Source of the DNA: DAOUAE01 sp034433795
GTDB taxonomy: Bacteria; Chloroflexota; UBA6077; FW602-bin22; DAOUAE01
Assembly (NCBI GenBank): GCA_034433795.1
Contig: DAOUAE010000050.1
Span: forward strand, 12,269 to 76,268
Length of the DNA: 64,000 bases
Direction: 5' to 3'
Every line of letters starts with the position of its first letter. Positions within the stretch are counted from its first letter, which is position 1. Under the pieces are notes generated by a model. The model was not told the DNA's origin and made no database searches. It worked only from the letters and a program-made list of their open reading frames with translations. This document shows positions 1 through 9,010 of the stretch, piece after piece. The position numbers and the translations under genes were made by a program.

Positions 1-1
1 G

Positions 2-1219
2 CCCGGACCCACTCCCACGCCGACTCCCACGCCGGTCCGCGTCCAGTTCCTGCACCTCTTCGGCGAAGATACGCCGCCCGGTCAGACGCTCCGTCGGCTT
101 CTCCGGCGGTTCAACGAGCGCCGGACTGGCGTCGTGGTCGAGTCGCTCTTCGTGGCCGCCGGCAGTTACGGGGCCGAGAAGGCCCGTTTGCTGGCCAGCG
201 GCACCCCACCGGATATCATCTGGGATGAGCCGACCGCCCGGTTGATGGAGACACCGGGGCTGGTGGCGGTCGAGGAGCTCTTCGCCGGGCCGGACGGCTT
301 TGACGCCGGGCGCTTTCCGCCGCTGCTGCTGGACTTTCTCCGCTACAAGGGGCGTCTCTGGGTAATGCCGTTTGAACTCAGCGCCATCTCCGTCGGGATC
401 AACCGCGATCTCTTCGCCCGCTACGGGGTCGCCGAGCCGGCCTTCGGCTGGGGCTGGGACGAGATGGTGGAGACCGCGCGTCGGCTCACCCACCCCGACC
501 GTCAGGAGTGGGGCTGGGGGAACACCCGTTCGGCCTGGCAGTGGTTCGACGCCATCCGCAGCGCCGGGGGGCGTCTCTGGCGGACCGAGACCCGGCCGGT
601 CCGCTCGGCCCTGGACGAGCCCGAGGCTATTCTGGGCGTCAGCCGCTACGCCGACCTCTGGCTCAAGCACCAGGTGACCAGTCTGCGCGCCCCGGTGGAT
701 GAATTCAACCGGACCGGGCGCTACGCCCTCTGGCCGACCTGTGTGGCTGTCCCCGGCTACGGCCCGGCTCTGCCTTTTCGCTACAGCGCCACCAGCGTGC
801 CCGTTATCCACCAGCCAGCCAGCCTCTGGTGCTGGAAGGTCCTGGCCCTCTTCCGACGCCACGAGGAGCGGGTTCGGGCCGCCTGGTTGTTCGTCCGCTG
901 GTTCTACGAGACCGAGAACTTTCTGGACTGGGCCATCGGTGCCGGCTATCTCCCCATCACCCGTGATGGTCTGGAGCATCCCCGCTGGCGGGCCCTGGTG
1001 GCGGCCGACCCCGGCTGGCAGGCCCCGCTCTGGGAGATCGAGCACGGTTACCTCTACCGCTGGCCGCTCGTCCCCGATGTCGCCGGCTGGTTCCGCCACT
1101 TCCAGGCGGCGGTGGACGCCATTCTCACCCAGAGAACGGCGCCGGCGGTGGCCCTGCCGGCGGCTGCCCGGGCGATCAACGCCCTGATCGACCAGGGGCA
1201 CTGCCTGGGCTGTGACTGA
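2..1219 (+). CDS. ABC transporter extracellular solute-binding lipoprotein (5' end missing)
   Basis: Family 1 (sugar-type) extracellular solute-binding protein, cut by the left edge; 405 codons are visible. The first residues are a Pro-Thr repeat (PTPTPTPTP), the usual spacer between a lipoprotein signal and the folded domain, so probably only the signal region is lost. It is followed by a first strand (RVQFLHLFGED), a helix, and the segment GTPPDIIW, which fits the ligand-domain hinge of this family. The C-terminal half is rich in Trp and Tyr, as in sugar-binding members. The stop lies two bases before a sensor kinase gene, so the two are probably co-transcribed. Permease genes are not visible and may lie to the left. 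The assignment to the fold is fairly safe; the ligand is unknown. Confidence 0.75.
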   Translation, partial: PGPTPTPTPTPVRVQFLHLFGEDTPPGQTLRRLLRRFNERRTGVVVESLFVAAGSYGAEKARLLASGTPPDIIWDEPTARLMETPGLVAVEELFAGPDGFDAGRFPPLLLDFLRYKGRLWVMPFELSAISVGINRDLFARYGVAEPAFGWGWDEMVETARRLTHPDRQEWGWGNTRSAWQWFDAIRSAGGRLWRTETRPVRSALDEPEAILGVSRYADLWLKHQVTSLRAPVDEFNRTGRYALWPTCVAVPGYGPALPFRYSATSVPVIHQPASLWCWKVLALFRRHEERVRAAWLFVRWFYETENFLDWAIGAGYLPITRDGLEHPRWRALVAADPGWQAPLWEIEHGYLYRWPLVPDVAGWFRHFQAAVDAILTQRTAPAVALPAAARAINALIDQGHCLGCD

Positions 1220-1221
1220 CG

Positions 1222-3888
1222 ATGCGCCTGCCAACACCCTGGCGCCTCTCCGTACGGACCAAACTCATCGTCTCGTTCGTCCTGGTGCTGATCCCGACAC
1301 TCGTCCTGCTGCTCTGGCAGAACCGTCAGGCCATGGCCCTGCGCATCCAGGGGCTGCTCACCGAGCACGCCTGGAAGGCGATGGCCACCGGGGTCCTGGT
1401 CGAAGCGGCCTTCGATAGCGCTCTGGCCCTGGCCGGGCTCCTGGCCACCGATCCGGTGGTGCAGACCTTCGACCCCCAGCGGATTGATCCGTACTTCGAA
1501 CGACTGGCAGCCCTCTACCCCGAGTACGAGAGCATCGCCGTCTGGGACGCGAGCGGCCTCAACGTCGGGTCGGTCCCCCCCTACCTCTACAGCGAGGCTG
1601 CCGGCTCGCGGCCGAGCATCGCCGACCAGGACTACTTCCAGCAGGCGATGGCTACCAACCGGCCGGTCGTCTCCGGAGTGAAACTCGGCCGGCTGATCGG
1701 ACGGCCGACGGTCATCGTGGCGGTCCCGGTGCGTGATCAGAGCGGTCAGCCGGTCGGCGTGCTGACCGTGGCCCTCAAACTGGAGGCTCTGCAGGAGCGG
1801 CTGATCCGTTCGGGGCTGGTCGTCCACGAGGCCATCTGGCTGGTTGATCCGGGCGGCCGGCTGGCCTTTGCCACCGACCGGCCTGACCTCACCTGGGAAG
1901 AGCGGTGGGTGGGCGATTTTCCGCCGGTCCGTGAGGTCATCGAGCGGGGAGGGCGCCGCCTCTTCGAGGCGCTGCCGCGCCCGCTGGACGGCCAGTGGCT
2001 GGGGGCGTTTGTCGCCACCCCGCGCTATAGGTGGATTGTCGGCGCCATGGTCCCGGTGGCGCAGGCGCTGGCCCCCTTTGAGGAGGCCGCGCGCGTCACC
2101 CTGGCGGTCTTCCTCGGAGCCGCGCTCCTCACCGGTCTGCTTATCTACCGACTGGCCAGTGGACTGGTCTGGCCGATCCGGCGGCTGCGCGACCACGCCC
2201 AGGCCCTGGGACGGGGCGAACTGGGGCAGCGGGTCGAGGTGCGCACCGGCGACGAGCTGGAGGAGCTGGGCCAGGCCTTCAACACCATGGCCGCCCAGCT
2301 GGCCCAGACCATGGGGCACCTGCGGGCCCTGCTCGACGCGGTCGACAGCGGCATCCTGGCCTACGACCGCGAGGGGGACGTCCGGCTGGTCAGCCGGCGG
2401 CTGGGGGAGTGGTTCGAGCTCGATCCCCAGGCCGTCATCGGCCAGCCGGTCACCCGGCTTATCCAGACCGTCATCGGTCCCAAACTGGCCCATCCCGAGC
2501 GCCTGGTGGCCATCTACGACTGGCTGCGTGACCATCCGGATGAGGTGGTGCGGGATGAGATCGTCCAGGTTCGGCCCGTTTTCCGCATCTTCCGCTACCA
2601 CAGCGATCCGATTCGCGAGGACCAGACGATCATCGGGCGGGCGGATCTTTTTGTCGATATCACCGAGCTGCGACGCCGGGAGGAGGAGCGGGAGGCGCTG
2701 GGGCAGGTGGCTCAGGCGCTGGTGCGCGAACTGACGCTGGAGCGGGTGGCCGAGGTGGTGGCGGCCGAAGGGCAGCGGGTGCTCGGGGCCCGGGCCGTGG
2801 GGGTCTGGCTGTTCGAGAGCGCCCAGCAGGAGCTGCGCCTGGTGGCCTACCGGGGGTTCAACGCCGAAATCGCGGCGGAGGTCCAGCGGTTTCCGCTCAG
2901 CGCGCCGATGATCGCCGCCTATGCCGCCCGTCTCCGCCAGCCGGTCGAGGTGACCGATCTGCTGCAGGCCGGACCCGACATCGTTCTCTCCCGTCGGCTG
3001 GCGGAGCAGGCCGGGATGCGGGCGGCCCTGGCCCAGCCGCTGCTGGCCCGGGGACGTCTGGTCGGCGTCCTGACCATTCTGCTCGATACCCCGCGGTCGT
3101 TCACCCGCCGTGAACGGGCGCTGATCCAGGCCTTCGCCGACCTCTGCGCCGTGGCCATCGAAAACGCCCGGTTGTACGAAGAGGTCCGCAGCACCCTGCG
3201 TCTCCGCGAAGAGTTCCTCTCGGTGGCCGCCCACGAACTGAAGACGCCGATCACCGCCCTGCGCGGCTACGTCCAGTTGCTGCTCCGCCAGCGCGCGGCC
3301 CTGCCGCCGGAGAGCCAGGACCTCCTGGCCGCGATCGAACGGCAGACCCGGCGCCTCACCCGGCTGATCGAAGACCTGCTGGAAACGGTCAGTCCGCCCG
3401 CCCGCCCCCTGCGCCGGCAGGTGCTTGACCTGGCGGCCCTGACCGAGCGTGTCCTCCGGGAGGCGGTCCGGCTCAGCCCGCGCCATCGTCTGCTGCTCTG
3501 CCGGCCGGGGCCGGTGCTGGTCTCGGCCGATCCGGACCTGCTGGAGCGGGTCCTGCTCACGCTGGTGGACAACGCCATTCGCTTCTCCCCCGACGGCGGC
3601 CGGGTCGAGGTGACCATCAGCATCGAGGGCGACCAGGCGGTGGTCGCCGTCCGGGACCACGGCCTGGGTATTCCGCGCGAACGCCAGCCCCACGTCTTCG
3701 AGCCTTTCTTCGAGCCCTACCCCCCCGGTACCCCTGGCTATACGGGGGTGACCGGGCTCGGCCTCTACGTCGCCAAGCTCATCGTCGAGCGCCACGGCGG
3801 CCGGATCTGGTTCACCAGCGAGGAGGGCAAGGGCTCGACGTTCTTTATCAGCCTGCCGCTGGCCTCGCCGCCTGCCGCTCCGGCCTGA
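1222..3888 (+). CDS. Multidomain sensor histidine kinase (Cache-HAMP-PAS-GAF-HisKA-HATPase)
   Basis: Membrane sensor kinase of 888 residues. Order seen: TM1 about 14-32; a periplasmic-type Cache-like sensor to about 290; TM2 about 292-315; HAMP (WPIRRLRDHAQALGRGELG) to about 365; PAS about 370-480; GAF about 505-650; HisKA with phospho-acceptor H671 in AAHELKTPI; HATPase with N box DNAIRFSPDGG, G1 DHGLGIP and G2 TGLGLYVAKLIV. All catalytic boxes look intact. It starts two bases after the solute-binding protein gene, which suggests that a ligand loaded on that protein could be sensed here (inference). No response regulator gene is adjacent, so it is an orphan kinase within this window. Confidence 0.9.
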   Translation: MRLPTPWRLSVRTKLIVSFVLVLIPTLVLLLWQNRQAMALRIQGLLTEHAWKAMATGVLVEAAFDSALALAGLLATDPVVQTFDPQRIDPYFERLAALYPEYESIAVWDASGLNVGSVPPYLYSEAAGSRPSIADQDYFQQAMATNRPVVSGVKLGRLIGRPTVIVAVPVRDQSGQPVGVLTVALKLEALQERLIRSGLVVHEAIWLVDPGGRLAFATDRPDLTWEERWVGDFPPVREVIERGGRRLFEALPRPLDGQWLGAFVATPRYRWIVGAMVPVAQALAPFEEAARVTLAVFLGAALLTGLLIYRLASGLVWPIRRLRDHAQALGRGELGQRVEVRTGDELEELGQAFNTMAAQLAQTMGHLRALLDAVDSGILAYDREGDVRLVSRRLGEWFELDPQAVIGQPVTRLIQTVIGPKLAHPERLVAIYDWLRDHPDEVVRDEIVQVRPVFRIFRYHSDPIREDQTIIGRADLFVDITELRRREEEREALGQVAQALVRELTLERVAEVVAAEGQRVLGARAVGVWLFESAQQELRLVAYRGFNAEIAAEVQRFPLSAPMIAAYAARLRQPVEVTDLLQAGPDIVLSRRLAEQAGMRAALAQPLLARGRLVGVLTILLDTPRSFTRRERALIQAFADLCAVAIENARLYEEVRSTLRLREEFLSVAAHELKTPITALRGYVQLLLRQRAALPPESQDLLAAIERQTRRLTRLIEDLLETVSPPARPLRRQVLDLAALTERVLREAVRLSPRHRLLLCRPGPVLVSADPDLLERVLLTLVDNAIRFSPDGGRVEVTISIEGDQAVVAVRDHGLGIPRERQPHVFEPFFEPYPPGTPGYTGVTGLGLYVAKLIVERHGGRIWFTSEEGKGSTFFISLPLASPPAAPA

Positions 3889-3900
3889 CGGTGGCCGCCC

Positions 3901-3930
3901 TTGCCGTGCGGACGACCCCTGCCCTATACT
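3901..3930 (+). promoter_or_regulatory. Candidate sigma-70 promoter for purK
   Basis: TTGCCG (3901-3906), an 18-base spacer, then TATACT (3925-3930). The predicted start of transcription falls only a few bases before the purK start codon, so the message would have almost no leader. Found by eye. Confidence 0.5.
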
Positions 3931-3940
3931 CAGGGAGGAG

Positions 3941-5065
3941 ATGGTGGAGCGCTTGGGGATCATTGGTGGCGGCCAGTTGGGCCGCTTTCTCACTCTGGCC
4001 GCCGGCGAGCTGGGCGTCGAGACCATCGTCGTCGACCCGACCCCGGACTGCCCGGCCAGCGCCGTCGGCGCGCGGCAGATCGTGGCCGACTACGACGACC
4101 CGGAGGCCGTGCGTCATCTCACCCGCCTGGTGCCGGTGGTAACCTTCGAGATCGAGCGCGGGCCGCTCGACGTTCTGCGCACGGCTCCCTGTCGGGTGGT
4201 GCCGGCGGTGGAGACCCTGGCCCTGCTCAAGGACAAACTCCGCCAGCGGACGACCCTGGCGGCCGCCGGGCTGGCCAACCCGACCTTCGCCGCCGTCCAC
4301 ACCCTGGAGGAGGCGCTGGCCTTCGGCGAGACCGTCGGGTATCCGCTGGTCATCAAGCGTCCGCAGGGGGGCTATGACGGCCGGGGGATCGCCTTCCTGG
4401 AGAGCCCGGCGGCGCTGATCGCCTGGTGGCGGGCGCGGCCGGCCGGCTGGACGCCGCCGCTGCTGGCCGAGGAACAGGTGGATCTGGCGCGCGAACTGGC
4501 GGTGATGGTGGTGCGCGCGGCCGATGGAACCTGCGCCTGCTACCCGGTGGTGGAGACGGTTCAGCGCGAGGGGCTGTGCCGGCGGGTCATCGCCCCGGCC
4601 CCGGTCTCGCCGGCGGTGGCCGAGCGGGCGCAGGCTCTGGCCCTGGGCGCCATCACCGCGCTGAACGGGGTTGGGGTCTTCGGGGTCGAACTCTTTCTCA
4701 GCCGCGACGGACGGGTGCTGCTCAACGAGATCGCCCCCCGGGTCCACAACTCCGGCCACTACACGCTCGACGCCTGTGCGGCCAGCCAGTTTCAGCAGCA
4801 GGTGCGGGTGGCCCTGGGGCGGCCGATCCTGCCGACGACGATGACCGTCCCGGTGGCTGTGATGGTCAACCTCATCGCCACCCGCTCCGGGCCCTTCGCC
4901 CTCGAGGGGGTGGAGCGGGCCACGGCGCTGGGGGCGCGGGTTTACCTCTATGGCAAGCGGCAGATGTGGCCCGGGCGGAAGATGGGGCACGTGAATCTGG
5001 TGGGCGACGACCTGGCCGAGGTCCTGGCCCGGGCTGAGGCGGTCGAGGCCCTGCTGGCGCTGTGA
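3941..5065 (+). CDS. purK: N5-carboxyaminoimidazole ribonucleotide synthetase
   Basis: ATP-grasp enzyme of de novo purine synthesis that makes N5-CAIR from AIR, bicarbonate and ATP; cytoplasmic. The N-terminus has the PurK signature GIIGGGQLGR. ATP-grasp features follow (YPLVIKRPQGGYDGRG around residues 133-148; LNEIAPRVHNSGHYT near 265-280, the Mg/ATP site). Length of 374 residues is normal. purE follows 19 bases downstream, the standard partner. The start is uncertain: the Shine-Dalgarno AGGGAGGAG abuts ATG 3941, leaving no spacer. GTG 3944 or TTG 3953 are alternatives, and the close promoter means a near-leaderless message is also possible. Confidence 0.95.
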   Translation: MVERLGIIGGGQLGRFLTLAAGELGVETIVVDPTPDCPASAVGARQIVADYDDPEAVRHLTRLVPVVTFEIERGPLDVLRTAPCRVVPAVETLALLKDKLRQRTTLAAAGLANPTFAAVHTLEEALAFGETVGYPLVIKRPQGGYDGRGIAFLESPAALIAWWRARPAGWTPPLLAEEQVDLARELAVMVVRAADGTCACYPVVETVQREGLCRRVIAPAPVSPAVAERAQALALGAITALNGVGVFGVELFLSRDGRVLLNEIAPRVHNSGHYTLDACAASQFQQQVRVALGRPILPTTMTVPVAVMVNLIATRSGPFALEGVERATALGARVYLYGKRQMWPGRKMGHVNLVGDDLAEVLARAEAVEALLAL

Positions 5066-5084
5066 GCACGGAGGAGGCGGTGGG

Positions 5085-5672
5085 ATGACGGAAGGGCGCG
5101 CGCCCGCTCTGCGCAACGATCCGGCGCCGCTCGTCGGGATTGTGATGGGCAGCATCAGCGACCTGCGCCTGGGCTACGAGGCGTTCAAGGTGCTGGGTGA
5201 GCTGGGGGTGCCACGGGAGCTGGCCGTCCGGTCGGTCCACCGGACGCCGGACCTGGCCCGGGAGTACGCGCTGACCGCCCGGCAACGGGGGATCAAGGTG
5301 ATCATCGCCATCGCCGGCGGGGGCGCCGCCCACCTGCCGGGGATGATGGCCAGCTGGGCGGACCTGCCGGTCATCGGTGTCCCGGCCGAGAGCGCCTCGC
5401 CGGTCAAGGACCTGGGCTCGCTTCTCTCGATCTCGCAGATGCCCGCCGGGGTGCCGGTGGCCGGCATGGCGGTCGGCCGGGCCGGGGCGGTGAACGCCGC
5501 GATCCTGGCGGCCACCATTCTGGGGGCCTTCGACGAGCGGATCCACGAGAACGTGGTCCGCTACCGGCGGGCGCTGGCCGCCGAGTCCCAGGGCTACGAC
5601 CAGCGGCTGCGCGAGGAGGGCGTGGGAGCCTTCCTGGACGCCAGCGGCGCGGTGCGCGACCCACGGGGGTGA
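5085..5672 (+). CDS. purE: N5-carboxyaminoimidazole ribonucleotide mutase
   Basis: Converts N5-CAIR to CAIR in purine synthesis, using the PurK product. Class I PurE features are visible: GIVMGSISD (phosphate-binding loop), VHRTP with the catalytic His (usually AHRTP, so Ala to Val here), GGGAAHLPGM and the SISQMPAGVPVA segment. It has about 20 extra N-terminal and about 25 extra C-terminal residues compared with the usual 160-170. A GGAGGAGG ribosome site precedes ATG. It lies between purK and the FHA gene, and spacing suggests one transcript. Confidence 0.95.
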   Translation: MTEGRAPALRNDPAPLVGIVMGSISDLRLGYEAFKVLGELGVPRELAVRSVHRTPDLAREYALTARQRGIKVIIAIAGGGAAHLPGMMASWADLPVIGVPAESASPVKDLGSLLSISQMPAGVPVAGMAVGRAGAVNAAILAATILGAFDERIHENVVRYRRALAAESQGYDQRLREEGVGAFLDASGAVRDPRG

Positions 5673-5676
5673 GGGG

Positions 5677-6429
5677 ATGGCCAGCGCCCTGGCCCGCTTC
5701 GAGAGCTTCGTCGAGCGCCTGCTCGAGGGGTCGCTTATCGGCCTCTTCCACGCGCCGCTGGAGCCGGTGGAGATCGCCCGGCGGGTGGAGCGGGCGCTGG
5801 AGGCCGAGCGGCGGATCGGGCTGGGGGTGATCTACGCTCCCACCGAGTACACCGTGGCGCTGCACCCGGACGACTTCGCGCAGTTCGCCGCCGCCCAGGC
5901 GCTGCTGGAGCAGGAACTGGCGCTTTTTGTCCAGCGCCGGGCGGCCGAGCGCGGCTACACCCTTCTCGGCGCCCCGGTGGTGCTGCTGGTGGCCAGTCCG
6001 GCCGTCGGTCGCCGGCAGGTGCTGGTGACCGCCCGCCTGGCCGAGACCCCGCCGGCCGGGCCGGCGCCGACGCTGCAGCTGACGCAGCGACTGACCGCGC
6101 CGCCCGCCGCCGCGCCGCCGGCCGAGGCGGTGAGCATTCCCCGCCCGGTGCCGGCCCTGGTCGGGGCGACGCTGCGCGAGCCGTTTCTCCTGCGCCTGCC
6201 TCTGGTCCGGGTGGGGCGAGCGCTCGATAACGACCTGGTGTTGGAGACGCCGCGCGTCTCGCGCTACCACGCCGAGATCTACCGCCAGGGCGAGGAGTAC
6301 TGGGTGCGCGACCTCGAGAGCCGGAACGGGACCTGGGTCAACGGCCGGCGGGTGCGCGAGGAGCGGCTGCGGCCGGACGATGAGGTGGCCTTCGCCGATG
6401 TCCGGTTGCGCTTTGTCCTGCCACGATGA
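5677..6429 (+). CDS. DUF3662/FHA domain protein (FhaA-like)
   Basis: Residues 1-115 resemble the FhaA N-terminal domain DUF3662 (ALARFESFVERLLEGSL; EPVEIARRVERALE). A Pro/Ala linker follows, then an FHA domain from about residue 170, with the phosphothreonine-binding pattern GRALDNDLVL, SRYHAEI and SRNGTWVNG. In Actinobacteria FhaA helps control wall synthesis by binding phosphorylated partners. Here it begins a run leading to a SEDS protein and a PBP. No Ser/Thr kinase or phosphatase is in the run, unlike the actinobacterial locus. Cytoplasmic, no membrane segment. Confidence 0.88.
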   Translation: MASALARFESFVERLLEGSLIGLFHAPLEPVEIARRVERALEAERRIGLGVIYAPTEYTVALHPDDFAQFAAAQALLEQELALFVQRRAAERGYTLLGAPVVLLVASPAVGRRQVLVTARLAETPPAGPAPTLQLTQRLTAPPAAAPPAEAVSIPRPVPALVGATLREPFLLRLPLVRVGRALDNDLVLETPRVSRYHAEIYRQGEEYWVRDLESRNGTWVNGRRVREERLRPDDEVAFADVRLRFVLPR

Positions 6430-6848
6430 CACCCGAGACCCTCTTCCTTCTCCTGCGCCTGTCCTTCTTCGCCCTGCTCTACCTGGGCCTGGGACTCATC
6501 GCGCTGATCGTCTGGCGCGAGATCCGGGCGCCGGCCGGCGCTGCCCCGTCGGCCTGGCTGGTCCTGGCCCAGGGGCCGGCCGACCTTCGCCCCGGTACCC
6601 AGTTCGCCGTGCGGGCGGAGACGGTCATCGGCCGGGCGCCGGGGAGTACCATCCTCCTGCCGGATACCTTTGTCTCGGCCCGCCACGCCCGGATCGTCTG
6701 GCGGGACGGCCGCTGGTGGATCGAGGACCTGGGCAGCACCAACGGCACGTTTGTGGATGAGCAGCCGGTCACGCGCGCCGTGCCGCTGCACCCCGGGGCG
6801 ACGGTCCGGGTGGGCCAGACCGTCCTGACGTTCGCGGTCTCCGCGTGA
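6426..6848 (+). CDS. Membrane-anchored FHA domain protein (FhaB/FipA-like)
   Basis: 140 residues: one N-terminal transmembrane helix (about 5-28, LFLLLRLSFFALLYLGLGLI), then a cytoplasmic FHA domain (about 60-138) with GRAPGST, SARHARI and GSTNGTFVDEQ. The start overlaps the previous stop by four bases (ATGA), indicating translational coupling to the FhaA-like protein. Size and order match the actinobacterial fhaB that sits next to rodA-pbpA. Phosphothreonine binding is inferred from the conserved Arg, Ser and Asn positions. Confidence 0.88.
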   Translation: MTPETLFLLLRLSFFALLYLGLGLIALIVWREIRAPAGAAPSAWLVLAQGPADLRPGTQFAVRAETVIGRAPGSTILLPDTFVSARHARIVWRDGRWWIEDLGSTNGTFVDEQPVTRAVPLHPGATVRVGQTVLTFAVSA

Positions 6849-6876
6849 ACCTCGTTGTTTTTCTAAGGAGGGACCA

Positions 6877-7749
6877 GTGACCGAAGCCAAGATCGGGATC
6901 ATCGGCGGAAGCGGTCTCTACGATCTGGAGGGGATAAGCGATCTGACGGAGGTGCGTCTGAGCACGCCGTTCGGCGACCCCAGTGACGTGATCACGCTCG
7001 GTACCTTCGCCGGCCAGCGGGTGGCCTTTCTCCCCCGGCATGGTCGGGGTCACCGCCTGCTTCCCTCCGAGCTCCCCAACCGGGCCAACATCTACGCCCT
7101 CAAGGTGCTGGGGGTCGAGCGGATCATCGCGGTGAGCGCGGTGGGGAGTATGCGTGAGACAATCCATCCTCTGGACCTCGTCGTCCCCGACCAGATCGTG
7201 GACCGGACGACCCGTCGTCCCAACACCTTTTTCGGTGAGGGGCTGGTGGCCCACATCAGTTTCGCCGACCCGTTCTGTCCCCAGCTCTCGGCGCTGCTGG
7301 CTCAGGCCGCCGAGGAGACGGGGGCGCGCGTCCACCGGGGCGGCACCTACATCTGTATCGAGGGACCGCAGTTCTCCACCCGGGCCGAGTCGCGGATCTA
7401 CCGTCAGTGGGGTGTGGACATCATCGGCATGACGGCGGTTCCCGAGGCGAAACTGGCCCGCGAGGCCGAGATCTGCTACGCGGTCCTGGCCCTGGTGACC
7501 GACTACGATGTCTGGCACGTCAGTGAGCAGCCGGTGACGGCCGAGATGGTGATCGCCAATCTTCAGCGCAACGTGGCCCAGGCGAAACGGGTTCTGGCCA
7601 CCCTGATTCCGCGTCTGGGGGTGGAGCGGACCTGCGCCTGCAGCCAGGCTCTGCGCGACGCCCTGGTCACCGACCTGGCGCTGATCCCGCCGGCGCGGCG
7701 GGAGGCCCTGCGGCCGCTCATCGGCCGGTACCTGGAGCGACGGGGCTAG
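6877..7749 (+). CDS. mtnP: S-methyl-5'-thioadenosine phosphorylase
   Basis: Splits 5'-methylthioadenosine with phosphate, in methionine salvage and polyamine recycling. Family marks: IGIIGGSGLYDLEG at the N-terminus, LPRHGRGH, GPQFSTRAES and the substrate-binding segment IIGMTAVPEAKLARE. Trimeric PNP/MTAP family II, 290 residues, normal length. GTG start with AAGGAGG five bases upstream. Its position between the FHA genes and the SEDS-PBP pair has no evident functional link; it may simply share transcription. A purine nucleoside phosphorylase with 6-oxopurine preference is an alternative specificity, less likely from the motif pattern. Confidence 0.9.
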   Translation: MTEAKIGIIGGSGLYDLEGISDLTEVRLSTPFGDPSDVITLGTFAGQRVAFLPRHGRGHRLLPSELPNRANIYALKVLGVERIIAVSAVGSMRETIHPLDLVVPDQIVDRTTRRPNTFFGEGLVAHISFADPFCPQLSALLAQAAEETGARVHRGGTYICIEGPQFSTRAESRIYRQWGVDIIGMTAVPEAKLAREAEICYAVLALVTDYDVWHVSEQPVTAEMVIANLQRNVAQAKRVLATLIPRLGVERTCACSQALRDALVTDLALIPPARREALRPLIGRYLERRG

Positions 7750-7750
7750 C

Positions 7751-9010
7751 GTGCGCTGGCGCTGGACCGAGGGCGGTCTGCTGGGCCTGGCCCTGGCGAT
7801 GACGGCCGTCGGGCTGCTGGCGGTCCAGGTGGGGCGGACCGGGCAGACTTCGCTGGCTGGCCTTCTCCCCGGGCTGGCCGCCGGGCTGGCGCTGCTGGGG
7901 CTGCATCTGGTCCTGAGCTGGCGCTGGCCGGGGGCCGATGAACTTCTCCTGCCATTGGTGGCTTTCCTCACCGGGCTGGGGCTGGTTGTGGTGGCCCGGC
8001 TCCAGCCCGCGCTGCTGGAGCGGCAGGCGGCCTGGGTGGGCCTTGGGGTGCTGGCGGCGCTGGGGGCGCTGCTGCTCCCGGTGGACCGCCTGCGCTGGTA
8101 CAAGTACACCTGGGCGCTGCTGGGCATTGGCCTCTTGGGGGCGACGGTGGTCTTCGGACGCGATCCCTTCGGCAGCGGGGCGCGCCTCTGGCTGGGGGCC
8201 GGCGGCCTCTACTTCCAGCCCACCGAGATCCTGAAGGTCCTGCTGGTGCTCTTCCTGGCGGCCTATCTGAGCGAGAAAGGGGATCTCCTGTCCCGCGGAG
8301 GCTCGCGGCTGGGGCCGGTCCCCCTGCCGCCGGTGCCGCACCTTTTGCCGCTGCTCCTGATGTGGGGGCTGGCGGTCCTTCTGCTGGTGGCCCAGCGCGA
8401 TCTGGGGCCGGCTTTTCTCCTCTTCGGCGTCTTCCTGGGGCTGCTGTACAGCGCCACCGCCCGACCGGGCTACGTCCTTCTGGGAAGCCTGGCGATGGTC
8501 GTCGCCGCCTGGGGAGTCTCGCGTTTCTTCAGCGTGGCCCGGCTGCGGCTGGAGGTCTGGCTGGACCCCTGGCACGACCCGACCGGCGCCTCCTACCAGA
8601 TCCTCCAGGCCTACGCCGCCCTGGCCAGCGGCGGTCTCTTCGGGCGTGGTCCGGGGCGGGGCCTGCCCTGGCTCATCCCGGCCGCCCATACCGACTTCCC
8701 CTACGTCGCCCTGGCCGAGGAGTGGGGGCTGGCCGGAGCCCTGGCGGTGCTGGCGCTCTTTCTGCTGCTGATCGGACGGGGGCTGGCCATCGCCCGGCGT
8801 CTGGCCGACCCCTTCGCCCGGCTCCTGGCCGCCGGGCTGACGCTGACTCTGGGGCTCCAGGCGTTTATCATCACCGCCGGGAACACCGGTCTTCTCCCGC
8901 TGACCGGGATCACCCTGCCCTTTGTCAGTTACGGGGGCAGCGCTCTGGTCGGGAACTTCCTGGCGCTGGGCTTCCTCTGGCGGCTTTCGACGGAGGTCCG
9001 CCGTGGATAG
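7751..9010 (+). CDS. SEDS peptidoglycan glycosyltransferase (FtsW/RodA/SpoVE family)
   Basis: Polytopic membrane enzyme polymerising lipid II glycan strands. About ten to eleven hydrophobic segments over 419 residues. SEDS marks: AQRDLGPAFLL with the essential Asp, the large loop ending PAAHTDFPYVALAEE, and the C-terminal LPLTGITLPFVSYGGSALV. GTG start immediately after mtnP. It overlaps the class B PBP gene by eight bases, the usual SEDS-bPBP pairing. By locus similarity with actinobacterial fhaA-fhaB-rodA-pbpA it is more likely RodA-like than divisome FtsW, but sequence alone does not decide. Confidence 0.93.
   Translation: MRWRWTEGGLLGLALAMTAVGLLAVQVGRTGQTSLAGLLPGLAAGLALLGLHLVLSWRWPGADELLLPLVAFLTGLGLVVVARLQPALLERQAAWVGLGVLAALGALLLPVDRLRWYKYTWALLGIGLLGATVVFGRDPFGSGARLWLGAGGLYFQPTEILKVLLVLFLAAYLSEKGDLLSRGGSRLGPVPLPPVPHLLPLLLMWGLAVLLLVAQRDLGPAFLLFGVFLGLLYSATARPGYVLLGSLAMVVAAWGVSRFFSVARLRLEVWLDPWHDPTGASYQILQAYAALASGGLFGRGPGRGLPWLIPAAHTDFPYVALAEEWGLAGALAVLALFLLLIGRGLAIARRLADPFARLLAAGLTLTLGLQAFIITAGNTGLLPLTGITLPFVSYGGSALVGNFLALGFLWRLSTEVRRG

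Noticed and set aside
1054..4026. A 990-codon open frame on the minus strand opposite the sensor kinase
   Set aside because: It mirrors the codon pattern of a clear histidine kinase, is full of Arg/Gln/Gly/Pro, and has no domain. Many similar long antisense frames occur all over this GC-rich window (for example 17347-19221 minus, 61682-63922 plus).
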